A DNA stretch of 64,000 bases from Serratia sp. FDAARGOS_506 (GCF_003812745.1 NZ_CP033831.1:1178001-1242000); one strand, 5' to 3'; shown: positions 1 through 10,223, counted from the stretch's first letter. Notes: generated by a model from the letters alone, not told the origin. Numbers and translations are program-made.

Positions 1-327
1 CTGTTTCAAGCCATGGCCACTGATATAGTCGCTGCGTTCCGGCTCGCGCAGCCGCGCATCCGGCTGCGCAATGCGCTGCTGCAACACGCGCTGCGCCGGC
101 AGCGCAATGCGTAAGGAAATATGTCGCGGCAATTGGACGCGCCATTGCCGCAGCGCCCGGATCAAGAATTCGGAAGGTTCCAAACAGCCGTCGCGTAAAA
201 CGGCCTGCGGCAGCGCCTGCTGCCACCAGTGCCGCAGCTGCCAGCCGTTGCGGCGACGTTGGGCCGCCACCGCCCGCACGCAGTCGATTTGTATATCCAG
301 CCCCACCTGCCATGCTTGAGGGAACAT
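1..327 (-). CDS. hofM: PilM/HofM-like pilus assembly protein, N-terminal part
   Basis: Partial gene: the first 109 codons are present and the rest lies beyond the left edge. The reading starts at an ATG (complement of 325-327) with MFPQAWQVGLDIQ and runs open to base 1. The pattern 'W.VGLDIQ' followed by a short basic and Trp-rich stretch resembles HofM, the PilM-like ATPase-fold protein of the hofMNOP cluster that lies next to and divergent from mrcA in E. coli. HofM is linked to DNA uptake and use as a nutrient. Position supports the call more than sequence does, since HofM proteins diverge quickly. Confidence 0.65.
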   Translation of the reverse strand, partial: MFPQAWQVGLDIQIDCVRAVAAQRRRNGWQLRHWWQQALPQAVLRDGCLEPSEFLIRALRQWRVQLPRHISLRIALPAQRVLQQRIAQPDARLREPERSDYISGHGLKQ

Positions 328-448
328 GTTTCGCAAGCCTCCATAACATCCGATGATAAAAGAACATATCCATGTCGCAGGCTTGCCTTTATACTACCGC
401 GCGGTTGTTTATAAACTGCCCAAATGACTTAGAAATGGGAAATCTCAG

Positions 449-3007
449 GTGAAGTTCGTAAAGTATTTACTAATCCTTGCAGTATGTTGCATCGTGCTGG
501 GAGCAGCCTCGATTTTCGGCTTGTACAAATATGTCGAGCCGCAGCTGCCCGACGTCGCAACGCTGAAAGACGTGCGGCTGCAAATACCGATGCAGGTTTA
601 CAGCGCCGATGGCGAACTGATCGCCCAGTACGGCGAGAAGCGCCGCATTCCGCTGAAACTGGATCAAATTCCGCCGGTGATGGTGCACGCATTCATCGCC
701 ACCGAAGACAGCCGCTTCTATGATCACCACGGCGTCGATCCGGTCGGTATCTTCCGCGCCGCCTCCATCGCGTTGGTCTCCGGCCACGCTTCGCAGGGGG
801 CCAGTACCATTACCCAACAGCTGGCGCGTAACTTCTTCTTAAGCCCGGAACGCACCTTGATGCGTAAAATCAAGGAAGCCTTCCTGGCGGTGCGCATCGA
901 GCAGATGCTCACCAAGGATGAAATCCTTGAGCTGTATCTGAACAAGATCTATCTGGGTTACCGCGCCTACGGCGTGGGCGCCGCCGCGCAGGTCTATTTC
1001 GGTAAAGACGTCAGCCAGCTGACTCTGAGCGAAATGGCGACCATCGCCGGCCTGCCGAAAGCGCCGTCCACCTTCAACCCGCTCTATTCGCACGATCGCG
1101 CCGTTGCCCGCCGCAACGTGGTGCTGTCGCGCATGCTGGACGAACACTACATCACGCAGGCGCAGTACGATCAGGCGCGCTCTGAAGATCTGGTCGCCAA
1201 CTACCATGCGCCGGAAATCAGCTTCTCCGCGCCGTATCTCTCCGAGATGGTGCGTCAGGAGATGATCAAGCGCTACGGTGAGAATGCCTATACCGACGGC
1301 TATAAGGTTTACACCACCGTCACCAAACGGCTGCAGCTGGCGGCGCAGGAGTCGGTACGCAACAACGTGCTGGCCTATGACATGCGCCACGGCTACCGTG
1401 GCCCGTCCAACGTGTTGTGGAAAGTTGGCGAAGCGGCCTGGGATCGCAAACAGATCGTCGATTCGCTGAAAAACCTGCCGAACTACGGCCCGCTGGCGCC
1501 GGCGGTGATCACCGCCGCCAACCCGCAGGAAGCGACGGCGATGCTGGCCGACGGCAGCAACATTGCTCTGCCGATGGCGACCATGCGCTGGGCGCGCCCA
1601 TACCGTTCGGACACTCAGCAAGGCCCAACGCCGAAACGCGTCACCGACGTGGTGCAGGCCGGCCAGCAGGTGTGGGTGCGCAAAGTGAACGAGGCCTGGT
1701 GGCTGTCGCAGGTGCCGGACGTCAACTCGGCGCTGGTCTCGATCAACCCGAACGACGGTGCGGTAAAGGCGCTGGTCGGCGGCTTCGATTTCAACCAGAG
1801 CAAGTTCAACCGCGTCACGCAGGCTCTTCGTCAGGTGGGGTCGAACATCAAACCATTCTTGTACACCGCCGCGATGGATAAAGGCCTGACGCTGGCCACT
1901 ATTCTGAATGACTTGCCGATTACCCGTTGGGATGCCGGCGCCGGCACCGACTGGCGGCCGAAGAACTCGCCGCCGACCTACGACGGCCCGATTCGCCTGC
2001 GGCAGGGGCTGGGGCAATCGAAGAACGTGGTGATGGTGCGCGCAATGCGTGCGATGGGCGTCGACTACGCGGCGGAATATCTGCAGCGCTTCGGCTTCCC
2101 GGCGCAAAACATCGTGCATACCGAATCGCTGGCGCTGGGTTCCGCCTCCTTCACCCCGATGCAGCTGGTGCGCGGCTACGCGGTGCTGGCGAACGGCGGT
2201 TACCTGGTTGACCCGTACTTCATCACCAAGATTGAAGACGACAACGGCAATACGGTGTTCGAAGCCAAGCCGAAAGTGGTGTGCAGCAGCTGCAACCTGC
2301 CGGTGATCTACGGCGATACCCACCGTTCGGCGGTGCTGTCCGACGACAACATCGAAAACGTCGCCACCTCGCAGGAAGGCGGCAACAGCACGGTGCCAAT
2401 GCCGCAGCTGGAGCAGGTTACCCCGGCTCAGGTGCAGCAGGACGGCGACCAACAGTATGCGCCGCACGTGATCAGCACGCCGCTGGCCTTCCTGATCCAC
2501 GACGCGCTGAACAGCAACATCTTCGGCGAACCGGGTTGGATGGGCACAGCCTGGCGCGCCGGGCGCGATCTGAAACGCCATGATATCGGCGGCAAAACCG
2601 GTACCACCAACAGTTCAAAAGACGCCTGGTTCTCCGGCTATGGCCCGGATACCGTGACGTCGGTGTGGATCGGTTTCGACGATCATCGTCGTGACCTGGG
2701 CCGTTCGACGGTATCCGGCGCCATCCCGGATCAGATTTCCGGCGGTGAAGGCGGTGCCAAGAGCGCCCAACCGGCATGGGACGACTTCATGAAGATTGCG
2801 CTGGAAGGCATCCCGGAGCAGAAAGTCACGCCGCCGCCGGGCATCATCAGCGTCACCATCGACAAGAGCAGCGGCAAGCTCTCTGGCGGTGGCGGCGGCA
2901 GTCGTTCCGAGTACTTTATCGAAGGGACGCAGCCGACGGACTACCCATCGCGCGATACCGGTACCACGTTGACCGATCCGGGCGGTGAAAGCCACGAGCT
3001 GTTCTGA
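449..3007 (+). CDS. mrcA: Penicillin-binding protein 1A (bifunctional transglycosylase/transpeptidase)
   Basis: Class A PBP that polymerises and cross-links peptidoglycan in the inner membrane and periplasm. The 852-residue product matches the usual length (about 850). A cytoplasmic stub and one membrane helix (residues 1-27) precede the glycosyltransferase domain, with the catalytic Glu near residue 86 in ATEDSRFYDHHGVD and the later EILELYLNKIYLG motif. The transpeptidase has SxxK at Ser465 (GSNIKPF), SxN (QSKNV) and KTG near Lys716 (GGKTGTTN). The start is a GTG at 449; the next in-frame ATG would remove the membrane anchor. It is divergent from hofM as in E. coli and is closed by a strong terminator. 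Confidence 0.97.
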   Translation: MKFVKYLLILAVCCIVLGAASIFGLYKYVEPQLPDVATLKDVRLQIPMQVYSADGELIAQYGEKRRIPLKLDQIPPVMVHAFIATEDSRFYDHHGVDPVGIFRAASIALVSGHASQGASTITQQLARNFFLSPERTLMRKIKEAFLAVRIEQMLTKDEILELYLNKIYLGYRAYGVGAAAQVYFGKDVSQLTLSEMATIAGLPKAPSTFNPLYSHDRAVARRNVVLSRMLDEHYITQAQYDQARSEDLVANYHAPEISFSAPYLSEMVRQEMIKRYGENAYTDGYKVYTTVTKRLQLAAQESVRNNVLAYDMRHGYRGPSNVLWKVGEAAWDRKQIVDSLKNLPNYGPLAPAVITAANPQEATAMLADGSNIALPMATMRWARPYRSDTQQGPTPKRVTDVVQAGQQVWVRKVNEAWWLSQVPDVNSALVSINPNDGAVKALVGGFDFNQSKFNRVTQALRQVGSNIKPFLYTAAMDKGLTLATILNDLPITRWDAGAGTDWRPKNSPPTYDGPIRLRQGLGQSKNVVMVRAMRAMGVDYAAEYLQRFGFPAQNIVHTESLALGSASFTPMQLVRGYAVLANGGYLVDPYFITKIEDDNGNTVFEAKPKVVCSSCNLPVIYGDTHRSAVLSDDNIENVATSQEGGNSTVPMPQLEQVTPAQVQQDGDQQYAPHVISTPLAFLIHDALNSNIFGEPGWMGTAWRAGRDLKRHDIGGKTGTTNSSKDAWFSGYGPDTVTSVWIGFDDHRRDLGRSTVSGAIPDQISGGEGGAKSAQPAWDDFMKIALEGIPEQKVTPPPGIISVTIDKSSGKLSGGGGGSRSEYFIEGTQPTDYPSRDTGTTLTDPGGESHELF

Positions 3008-3010
3008 TCG

Positions 3011-3041
3011 AAAAGGGCCAGAGAAATCTGGCCCTTTTTTT
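3011..3041. terminator. Bidirectional rho-independent terminator between mrcA and nudE
   Basis: AAAAGGGCCAGA, a short loop, then TCTGGCCCTTTTTTT. The stem GGGCCAGA/TCTGGCCC has an A-run before it and a T-run after it, so it can stop both mrcA and the convergent nudE. Confidence 0.9.
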
Positions 3042-3059
3042 GTTCGGCGCGAAGCGTTA

Positions 3060-3614
3060 TCAGCGCGAAGCGCGCAAAAACGCTTCGGAGAGGAACAGCG
3101 CGCTGACGTTGCGCGCCTCACGAAAATCCGGTTCCGCCAGCAGCGCCATCATGTCGGCGATCGGCCAACGCACCTGCGGCAGGGGCTCCGGCTCGTCCCC
3201 TTCCAGGCTCTGCGGATAGAGATCGTGCGCCAGCACGATATTCATTTTGCTGGAAAAGTAAGAAGGCGCCATCGTCAGCTTGCTGAGAAAATCAAAGCGC
3301 TTCGCGCCGTAACCCACCTCTTCCATCAGCTCGCGGTTGGCTGCCTCCAGCACCCCCTCACCGGGATCGATCAGCCCTTTCGGGAACCCCAACTCATAGG
3401 ATTCGGTGCCCACCGCATATTCGCGGATCAGCAGCAGGTCATCGCCAATCACCGGCACGATCATCACCGCCTCGCGATCCGAAGGCCTCATGCGCTCATA
3501 TACCCGCCGAACACCGTTGCTGAATTCCAAATCGACCGACTCGACGTTGAACAAACGCGAACGCGCGACGGTTTCCACTTTCAGAATTTTAGGTTTTTGC
3601 AGGTGTTTATCCAT
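3060..3614 (-). CDS. nudE: ADP compounds hydrolase NudE (Nudix)
   Basis: Nudix hydrolase of 184 residues acting on ADP-ribose, Ap3A and NADH-type compounds and releasing AMP. The Nudix box is complete: GLIDPGEGVLEAANRELMEEVGYG contains the GX5EX7REUXEEXG pattern (around residues 88-112). The C-terminal half (SSKMNIVLAHDLYPQSLEGDEPEP) is typical of NudE. I start at the ATG at 3614 (MDKHLQKPKIL), which has a GAGG ribosome site just upstream; an in-frame extension to 3653 has no such support. It converges on mrcA, as in E. coli. Confidence 0.95.
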   Translation of the reverse strand: MDKHLQKPKILKVETVARSRLFNVESVDLEFSNGVRRVYERMRPSDREAVMIVPVIGDDLLLIREYAVGTESYELGFPKGLIDPGEGVLEAANRELMEEVGYGAKRFDFLSKLTMAPSYFSSKMNIVLAHDLYPQSLEGDEPEPLPQVRWPIADMMALLAEPDFREARNVSALFLSEAFLRASR

Positions 3615-4059
3615 GATTGCCTCAAAGAGGTTACCCAGGCGCGGACGGGGCAACCGAAATAATGATTGGCGTAACGCACGGCTCGTTGGCGCTCAAACGC
3701 TGACCAAATTCGATCTTGATCACATTGTGCGTTAAGGGCAAGCTCCGCCGCAACGAGCATGAACAGTAATTTACTTTCTTTTAACAAGCGTAGCCAGCGG
3801 CGGGCGATTTTCCGTACTGATTCAGCAAACGGCGTGCATGAAAATAGGATAATGCCGATATCGACGGCAGAGGCCGGTTGCTAGTATCACGCAGGCAAGA
3901 ATCAGTGATAAAATGGCCTTGCGTCATGAAGGAATGAGATCCAGAGCGAGAATCTGTTTGTTCCCTCATTAGTTCTGGGTGCCTCCTGGCGGTTTACTCC
4001 GTATAATATTCAGCTTTTCATCAGGTTGGCGAAATTCACGGGTGTGAGATGGGGATTGC
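3615..4059. promoter_or_regulatory. Divergent nudE/igaA intergenic region with probable igaA promoter
   Basis: 445 bases without a credible gene. A perfect -10 hexamer TATAAT lies at 4002-4007, about 50 bases before the igaA ATG; no good -35 is visible at 16-18 bases upstream, so activator help or another start is possible. The nudE promoter should lie at the left end but I see no clear match. Small open frames here have no ribosome sites and look like chance. Confidence 0.5.
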
Positions 4060-6195
4060 ATGAGCACAATAGTGTTGATATTGGCCTTAGTGCTTGTCTG
4101 CCTGATTGCGGCCGGTCTATACCTGTGGTTCAAGGCCCGCAACCCGTCGGCGCTGGCGCACGCACTGCCGTTTATCAAGCCTGCCCACCGCAAGCTGACC
4201 GACGAAGAGCGTGCCGCGGTCGAGTTCTATCTCAATCAACAAAACAAGCTAAGCAACAAACTGTTGCCCGGCGGCGGTGCTACGCTGCCCCCAGCCAAAC
4301 TGGCGCTCACCCCGCAAAGCGATAACGTTTATCCCGTCACGCACGCCATCACTCGCTACGGGCTGGCCAGCGACGATCCCAATAAATGGCGCTATTACCT
4401 CGATGCCGAAGAGGTTCACCTGCCGCCGTTTTGGGAACCCTATATCACCGCCGACAACCATGTGGAAGTGATCCGCACTCAGACACTGCCACTGGTGATT
4501 TCGCTTAACGGGCACTCGCTGAAAGATCATATTCACGATCGGCCGCAAGCGCCGGTGGTGACCGCCGCGCCAACTAAAAACGCCTCTATCCGCAAGGAAG
4601 AGAGCGAGCATGTCGAGCTGGTCAATATTCGTAAAGAAACGCCGGAAGAGCATGCGCTGAACCGGCCGAACGGCATTCGTGAAGCCGTCATCATCTCCGC
4701 CGCGTTGCTGCTGCTGTTCTTCAGCCTGATAAGCCCGGTGCTGGTGATCCCGTGGATGATTTTCGTGGCGGTACTGATGATCGCCTGGGGATGCTGGAAC
4801 CTGTTCCGCCGTCCGGCGTCACGCGAGCTGAAAGAGATCCATTGCCTACGCGGCACGCCGAAGCGCTGGGGCCTGTTCGGCGAATCCGGCCAGGGGCAGA
4901 TCAGCAACATTTCACTCGGCATCATCGATCTTATCTACCCGCCGCATTGGCAGCCGTACCTGACGCAGGACCTGGGCAAAACCACCGATGTGGACGTCTA
5001 CCTCAATCGGCAGGTGGTGCGCCAGGGGCGCTTCCTCTCGCTGCATGACGAAGTGAAAAACTTCCCGCTGCAGCAGTGGGGCCGCAACGCGGTGCTGGTC
5101 GCCAGCTCGGCGCTGGTGCTGCTGTTACTGCTGATCTATATCCCGCTCAACCTGCCGCTGACTCTCAGCATGGCCTGGCTGCAGGGTGCACAAAAAGTGG
5201 AAGTGACCAGCGTGCAGGCGCTGGAAGCCACGCCGCTACGCATCGGCGACACGCTGAAAGTGCGCGGCAGCGGCATGTGCTATGTCCCGCCGCCGGCTAA
5301 CGGTGGCGGCGCCGCCAATTTCGCGCCGTTCGACTGCTCCGGCATTTACTGGAACAACGCCGCCCCGCTGCCACAGCCGGAATCTGAAGTCATAGACAAA
5401 GCGACGGCCCTGTTGACCACGGTCAACAGCCAGCTGCATCCGAGCGGCACCGATCAGAAGGTCAACCCGCAGCTGGCCAGCGCCATCGAGAAATCCGGCA
5501 TGATCCTGCTGGACGACTTCTCTGATATCGTGTTGAAAACGCAGGATTTGTGCCAGGCAGAAAACGACTGCGTGCGGTTGAAAAACGCCTTGGTCAACCT
5601 GGGTAACGCCAAAAACTGGAGCAGCCTGGTGAAACGCGCCAGGTCCGGCGCGCTGCAAGGCGTCAACGTCCTGCTGCGCCCGGTGAGCGCCGAGTCGCTG
5701 GAAAGCCTGACCCAAGTCGCCACGTCGTCGTTCATCTTCAATGAGACGCGACTGGCCGCCGCCGCGCTCAATAGTCCGCCGCCGGGAGGGTTCCTGATCC
5801 GCAGCGACGAAGGCCGCCAATTGGTCAGCCACCCGCAACCGCCGGCGCCGCAGAGCGAATATAATGCCCTCGATCAGTGGAATGAGCTGCAACGTCTTTC
5901 CACTCTGCTGCTGCATACTCCGTTCCAGGCGCAGGGCGTGATCACCAGCCTCAGCGTCGATGCCAACGGCACTCGCCACGTGGCGCTGCACAGCGAACCG
6001 GATATGATCACCCTGTGGCGCTACCTCGGCACCAGCCTGCTGCTGCTGGCGGTGGTCGTCAGCCTGGGCTATAACGCCTGGCGGCTGGTGCAGCGTCGGC
6101 GCATCAATCAGCACCGCGTCGCCGATATCCAGCGTTACTATGACAGCTGCTTCAATCCGCAGCTCAATCCGATGTCGATGCGGCCGATGGCCTGA
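4060..6195 (+). CDS. igaA: Intracellular growth attenuator protein IgaA (Rcs phosphorelay inhibitor)
   Basis: Inner-membrane protein that holds the RcsCDB envelope-stress phosphorelay off until RcsF relieves it; it is essential in wild-type Salmonella and called UmoB in Proteus and Serratia relatives. The product is 711 residues (family about 710). It has an N-terminal helix (residues 2-24, STIVLILALVLVCLIAAGLYLW), a cytoplasmic domain, a paired-helix segment near residues 207-245, a further helix near 343-363, a large periplasmic domain with Cys pairs, and a last helix near 650-670. Located between nudE and yrfG exactly as in E. coli. A short CAGGGC/GCCCTG hairpin follows at 6205-6220. Confidence 0.95.
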   Translation: MSTIVLILALVLVCLIAAGLYLWFKARNPSALAHALPFIKPAHRKLTDEERAAVEFYLNQQNKLSNKLLPGGGATLPPAKLALTPQSDNVYPVTHAITRYGLASDDPNKWRYYLDAEEVHLPPFWEPYITADNHVEVIRTQTLPLVISLNGHSLKDHIHDRPQAPVVTAAPTKNASIRKEESEHVELVNIRKETPEEHALNRPNGIREAVIISAALLLLFFSLISPVLVIPWMIFVAVLMIAWGCWNLFRRPASRELKEIHCLRGTPKRWGLFGESGQGQISNISLGIIDLIYPPHWQPYLTQDLGKTTDVDVYLNRQVVRQGRFLSLHDEVKNFPLQQWGRNAVLVASSALVLLLLLIYIPLNLPLTLSMAWLQGAQKVEVTSVQALEATPLRIGDTLKVRGSGMCYVPPPANGGGAANFAPFDCSGIYWNNAAPLPQPESEVIDKATALLTTVNSQLHPSGTDQKVNPQLASAIEKSGMILLDDFSDIVLKTQDLCQAENDCVRLKNALVNLGNAKNWSSLVKRARSGALQGVNVLLRPVSAESLESLTQVATSSFIFNETRLAAAALNSPPPGGFLIRSDEGRQLVSHPQPPAPQSEYNALDQWNELQRLSTLLLHTPFQAQGVITSLSVDANGTRHVALHSEPDMITLWRYLGTSLLLLAVVVSLGYNAWRLVQRRRINQHRVADIQRYYDSCFNPQLNPMSMRPMA

Positions 6196-6259
6196 ACCTG
6201 ACATCAGGGCCTCCGCCCTGTCATCTGCTTATGCTACGCTAACGCTATTATTCTCATCT

Positions 6260-6280
6260 GCGGACCGCCCGTCGGTCCGC
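6260..6280. other. Hairpin in the yrfG leader
   Basis: Perfect 8-bp stem GCGGACCG-CCCGT-CGGTCCGC ending 13 bases before the yrfG start and just before its weak GTGGAG ribosome site. There is no T-run directly after it except four or five Ts leading into the start codon, so it could be an attenuating or RNA-stabilising stem rather than a true terminator. Confidence 0.5.
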
Positions 6281-6293
6281 CCGTGGAGTTTTT

Positions 6294-6974
6294 ATGGTTC
6301 CCGAGTTTGACTGGCCGCAGATCGATACCGTGTTGCTGGATATGGACGGCACCTTGCTGGATTTGGAGTTCGACAGCCATTTTTGGCTCAGCCTGGTGCC
6401 GCAGGCCCTGAGCGAAAGGCGCGCCATTCCGTTTGACGAAGCCCGTAATATCATTGAGCGGGAATATCAGGCGGTGCAGCACACCATGAACTGGTACTGC
6501 TTCGATTACTGGAGCGAGCGGTTGGATCTGGATATCTACCGTATGACCAGCGAAGTGGGCAGCCGCGCCCGGCTGCGCGAAGACACCGAGCCGTTTTTAC
6601 GGGCGCTGCGCGACGCCGGTCTGCAAACCATTTTGCTGACCAACGCCCATCCGCACAGCCTGGCGGTGAAAATCGAGCATACCGGTCTGGATCGGCACCT
6701 TGATTTATTGTTTTCTACCCACACATTTGGTTATCCGAAAGAAGATCAGCGTCTGTGGCAAGCGGTGCAGCAGCACACCGGATTCAATCCGCAGCGCACG
6801 CTGTTCGTCGACGACGGCGAGCCGATCCTCGACGCGGCGCGCACTTTCGGCATTCGTTACTGCCTGGGCGTGCAAAATCCGGACTCCAGCACGGCGGAGA
6901 AAAGCTTCCAGCGCCATCCGTCGATGCGCGACTATCGCCTGCTGATACCGGCGCTGGCCAAGGGGGAAGCATGA
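6294..6974 (+). CDS. yrfG: GMP/IMP nucleotidase YrfG (HAD superfamily)
   Basis: HAD-like phosphatase of 226 residues that dephosphorylates purine nucleotides (GMP, IMP). Motif I is DMDGTLLDLEFD with nucleophile Asp16 and acid Asp18, motif II is ILLTNAHP, motif III is around GYPKEDQ, and motif IV is FVDDGEPIL. It begins the yrfG-hslR-hslO run; its stop overlaps the hslR start by four bases (ATGA at 6971-6974), which suggests translational coupling. Confidence 0.93.
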   Translation: MVPEFDWPQIDTVLLDMDGTLLDLEFDSHFWLSLVPQALSERRAIPFDEARNIIEREYQAVQHTMNWYCFDYWSERLDLDIYRMTSEVGSRARLREDTEPFLRALRDAGLQTILLTNAHPHSLAVKIEHTGLDRHLDLLFSTHTFGYPKEDQRLWQAVQQHTGFNPQRTLFVDDGEPILDAARTFGIRYCLGVQNPDSSTAEKSFQRHPSMRDYRLLIPALAKGEA

Positions 6975-7378
6975 AGGAAAAAGCGACGCGCGACGACGCG
7001 GTCAGATTGGATAAGTGGCTGTGGGCCGCGCGCTTCTATAAGACCCGCGCGCTGGCGCGCGAAATGATCGACGGCGGCAAGGTGCATTACAACGGCCAGC
7101 GCGGCAAGCCGAGCAAGATTGTCGAACTCAACGCCGAGCTCAAGCTGCGGCAGGGCAACGAAGAACGCACGGTGATCGTGCTGGCGCTGACCAGCCAACG
7201 CCGCGGCGCCGGCGAGGCGCAGCAAATGTATCAGGAAACCGAAGCCAGCATCGCCAACCGCGAAAAAATGGCGCTGGCACGCAAGATGAACGCGTTGACC
7301 ATGCCGCATCCGGACCGTCGTCCGGACAAAAAGGAGCGGCGCGACCTGATGAAATTTAAATTTGGTGAGCCGGAATAA
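6971..7378 (+). CDS. hslR: Ribosome-associated heat shock protein Hsp15
   Basis: Small RNA-binding protein (135 residues) with an S4 domain near the N-terminus (VRLDKWLWAARFYKTRALA, residues about 10-28, and GGKVHYNGQ). Hsp15 binds stalled 50S subunits that still carry a nascent chain and helps recycle them. The start ATG at 6971 overlaps the yrfG stop codon. The C-terminal tail is rich in Lys and Arg, as in the family. hslO follows 26 bases later with its own GAGA ribosome site, so these three probably form one transcript. Confidence 0.95.
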   Translation: MKEKATRDDAVRLDKWLWAARFYKTRALAREMIDGGKVHYNGQRGKPSKIVELNAELKLRQGNEERTVIVLALTSQRRGAGEAQQMYQETEASIANREKMALARKMNALTMPHPDRRPDKKERRDLMKFKFGEPE

Positions 7379-7404
7379 CCCCCTCACCGCAATGAGAGAA
7401 GATT

Positions 7405-8283
7405 ATGTCCAACCATGACCAATTGCACCGTTACCTGTTTGAAAACTACGCGGTGCGCGGCGAGCTGGTTACCGTCAGCGAAACCTATCAGCAGATCCTG
7501 AACAACCACGACTACCCGGCGCCGGTGCAAAAGCTGCTGGGCGAGCTGCTGGTCGCCACCAGTCTGCTGACCGCGACCCTGAAGTTCGACGGCGACATCA
7601 CCGTGCAGCTGCAAGGCGACGGCCCACTGAAGCTGGCGGTGATCAACGGCAACAACCGCCAGGAGATGCGCGGCGTTGCGCGCACCCAGGCGCCTATCGC
7701 CGACGACAGCACCTTGCATCAGATGATCGGCAACGGCGTCATGGTCATCACCATTTCGCCGACGGAAGGCGAGCGCTATCAGGGCGTGGTCGGCCTGGAA
7801 GGTGAAACCTTGGCCGAATGCCTGGAAGCCTACTTCCGCCAGTCTGAGCAGCTGCCAACCCGCCTGTTCATCCGTACCGGCGAAGCGGAAGGCAAGTCCG
7901 CGGCGGCCGGTATGCTGCTGCAGGTGCTGCCGGCGCAAGACGGCAACCTTGATGATTTCGATCATCTGGTGCAACTGACCAACACGGTAAAAAGCGAAGA
8001 GCTGTTCGGCCTACCGGCCAACGAAGTGCTGTACCGCCTGTACCACCAGGAAGAGGTCACCCTGTACGAACCGCAGGATGTGCAGTTCCGTTGCACCTGT
8101 TCGCGCCAGCGTTGCGCCGACGCGCTGCTGACCCTGCCGACCGACGAAGTGGCGGACATGCTGGAGCAGGACGGCAATATCGACATGCACTGCGACTACT
8201 GTGGCAGCCACTATGTCTTTGACCCGGTTGATGTTGCCGCTTTGTATGCGGGTAACACCGGCGAAAGCGACCAGTTGCACTAA
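7405..8283 (+). CDS. hslO: Redox-regulated holdase chaperone Hsp33
   Basis: Cytosolic chaperone activated by oxidation. The 292-residue product carries the zinc-binding switch: Cys230 and Cys232 (CTC) and Cys263 and Cys266 (CDYC), the CxC-X30-CxxC arrangement whose disulfides open the substrate site under oxidative and heat stress. The N-terminal region (residues 1-180) is the substrate-binding domain. It follows hslR in the usual order. A weak hairpin (arms 8296-8304 and 8322-8330, CGGCGGGCG/CGCCCGCCG) follows and may terminate the group. Confidence 0.96.
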   Translation: MSNHDQLHRYLFENYAVRGELVTVSETYQQILNNHDYPAPVQKLLGELLVATSLLTATLKFDGDITVQLQGDGPLKLAVINGNNRQEMRGVARTQAPIADDSTLHQMIGNGVMVITISPTEGERYQGVVGLEGETLAECLEAYFRQSEQLPTRLFIRTGEAEGKSAAAGMLLQVLPAQDGNLDDFDHLVQLTNTVKSEELFGLPANEVLYRLYHQEEVTLYEPQDVQFRCTCSRQRCADALLTLPTDEVADMLEQDGNIDMHCDYCGSHYVFDPVDVAALYAGNTGESDQLH

Positions 8284-8477
8284 GTCATACCCCCTCGGCG
8301 GGCGCGCCCGGCGCTCGCCAACGCCCGCCGTTTGCACGTTTGCTTTTTTCCGTGTGCTATCTCTCAGATCGTAACGAAATACCGCCTAAAACGTTAAATA
8401 TTTGATACCCATCGCGGTTACGCACCGTTAGATCCCTACAATTGCCGCCAGAAATTCTGTGACCAAGGAGTAGTAAC

Positions 8478-10097
8478 ATGCGCGTTAAAGGTATAACCCC
8501 TCAGGATCTGGCCGCTTACGGCATTCACGACGTCAGCGAAATCGTTCACAACCCGAGCTATGAACTGCTGTTTAAGGAAGAAACAGACCCATCTCTGGAA
8601 GGTTTTGAGCGTGGGGTAGTCACCAAGCTGGGTGCCGTCGCCGTCGATACCGGCATCTTCACCGGCCGCTCGCCGAAAGACAAATACATCGTCCGCGACG
8701 ACATCACCCGCGATACCGTGTGGTGGGCCGATCAGGGCAAAGGCAAAAACGACAACAAACCCCTCAGCCCGGAAGTGTGGGCCGATCTGAAACACCTGGT
8801 CACCGAGCAATTGTCCGGCAAGCGCCTGTTCGTGGTGGATACCTTCTGCGGCGCCAACGCTGACTCGCGCCTGAAAGTGCGCTTCATCACCGAGGTGGCC
8901 TGGCAGGCGCACTTCGTGAAAAACATGTTCATCCGCCCGAGCGACGAAGAGCTGGCCGACTTCGAGCCGGACTTCGTGGTGATGAACGGCGCCAAATGCA
9001 CCAACCCGAACTGGCAGCAGCAAGGCCTGAACTCGGAGAACTTCGTCGCCTTCAACCTGACCGAGCGCATGCAGCTGATCGGCGGCACCTGGTACGGCGG
9101 CGAAATGAAGAAAGGCATGTTCTCGATGATGAACTACCTGCTGCCGCTGAAAGGCATCGCCTCGATGCACTGCTCGGCCAACGTGGGCGAGAAAGGCGAC
9201 GTGGCGGTATTCTTCGGCCTGTCCGGTACCGGCAAGACCACTCTCTCCACCGACCCGAAACGTCAACTGATCGGCGATGACGAGCACGGCTGGGATGACG
9301 ACGGCGTATTCAACTTCGAAGGCGGCTGCTACGCCAAGACCATCAAGCTGTCTGAAGAAGCCGAGCCGGACATCTATCACGCCATCAAACGCGACGCGCT
9401 GCTGGAAAACGTCACCGTGCTGGCCGACGGCAGCATCGACTTCAACGACGGTTCGAAAACCGAGAACACCCGCGTTTCTTACCCGATCTATCATATCCAG
9501 AACATCGTCAAGCCGGTGTCCAAGGCGGGTCACGCCACCAAGGTGATCTTCCTGACCGCCGATGCCTTCGGCGTACTGCCGCCGGTATCGCGTTTGACCG
9601 CCAACCAGACTCAGTACCACTTCCTGTCTGGCTTCACCGCCAAGCTGGCCGGCACCGAGCGCGGCGTAACCGAACCGACGCCAACCTTCTCCGCCTGCTT
9701 CGGCGCTGCTTTCCTGTCGCTGCACCCGACGCAATACGCCGAAGTGCTGGTGAAACGCATGCAGGCCGCCGGCGCCCAGGCTTATCTGGTCAACACCGGC
9801 TGGAACGGCACCGGCAAACGCATCTCGATCAAAGATACGCGCGGCATCATCGACGCCATCCTGAGCGGTGAAATCGACAAGGCGGAAACCGTTACTCTGC
9901 CAATCTTCGATCTGGCAATGCCGACCGCGCTGCCGGGCGTGAACCCGGAGATCCTCGATCCGCGCAATACCTACGCCAGCCTCGAGCAGTGGCAGGAAAA
10001 AGCGCAGGATCTGGCCGAGCGCTTCATCACCAACTTCGACAAGTACACCGACACGCCTGCGGGCGCCGCGCTGGTCAGCGCCGGCCCTAAGCTGTAA
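8478..10097 (+). CDS. pckA: Phosphoenolpyruvate carboxykinase (ATP)
   Basis: Converts oxaloacetate and ATP to phosphoenolpyruvate, CO2 and ADP, the first committed step of gluconeogenesis. The 539-residue product has the kinase P-loop [11 protein letters not shown] near residues 247-257 and the following metal-binding stretch ([13 protein letters not shown]) of the ATP-dependent family. The ribosome site AAGGAG precedes the ATG at 8478. About 195 bases separate it from hslO, enough for its own promoter, which is catabolite-controlled in relatives; I do not see a convincing CRP site. A terminator follows at 10122. Confidence 0.97.
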   Translation: MRVKGITPQDLAAYGIHDVSEIVHNPSYELLFKEETDPSLEGFERGVVTKLGAVAVDTGIFTGRSPKDKYIVRDDITRDTVWWADQGKGKNDNKPLSPEVWADLKHLVTEQLSGKRLFVVDTFCGANADSRLKVRFITEVAWQAHFVKNMFIRPSDEELADFEPDFVVMNGAKCTNPNWQQQGLNSENFVAFNLTERMQLIGGTWYGGEMKKGMFSMMNYLLPLKGIASMHCSANVGEKGDVAVFFGLSGTGKTTLSTDPKRQLIGDDEHGWDDDGVFNFEGGCYAKTIKLSEEAEPDIYHAIKRDALLENVTVLADGSIDFNDGSKTENTRVSYPIYHIQNIVKPVSKAGHATKVIFLTADAFGVLPPVSRLTANQTQYHFLSGFTAKLAGTERGVTEPTPTFSACFGAAFLSLHPTQYAEVLVKRMQAAGAQAYLVNTGWNGTGKRISIKDTRGIIDAILSGEIDKAETVTLPIFDLAMPTALPGVNPEILDPRNTYASLEQWQEKAQDLAERFITNFDKYTDTPAGAALVSAGPKL

Positions 10098-10121
10098 TTC
10101 GGTAGCATTACCTCTTCAGCT

Positions 10122-10147
10122 AAGGCGCGGATCCCGCGCCTTTTTTT
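10122..10147 (+). terminator. Rho-independent terminator after pckA
   Basis: AAGGCGCGG-ATC-CCGCGCCTT followed by TTTTTT. A GC-rich 8-9 bp stem with a clear T-tract, 24 bases after the pckA stop. Confidence 0.9.
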
Positions 10148-10190
10148 ATTTTCTGTGATTGCTTTTTAACCAGCAAGGCGGGAAAATAAG

Positions 10191-10206
10191 TCAATGCAAT
10201 CATTGA
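10191..10206. promoter_or_regulatory. Palindrome before the antitoxin gene, probable autoregulatory operator
   Basis: TCAATG-CAAT-CATTGA: 6-bp arms around a 4-base spacer, ending 17 bases before the antitoxin ATG. Ribbon-helix-helix antitoxins of the FitA/VapB type bind short inverted repeats at their own promoters, so this is the natural candidate. No binding evidence is available. Confidence 0.5.
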
Positions 10207-10223
10207 TAGCACAGGAGGTTTCA

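Noticed and set aside
839-2581. 580-codon open frame antisense to mrcA
   Set aside because: A shadow of high-GC codon use in mrcA; no ribosome site, His/Arg/Val-rich composition typical of antisense frames.
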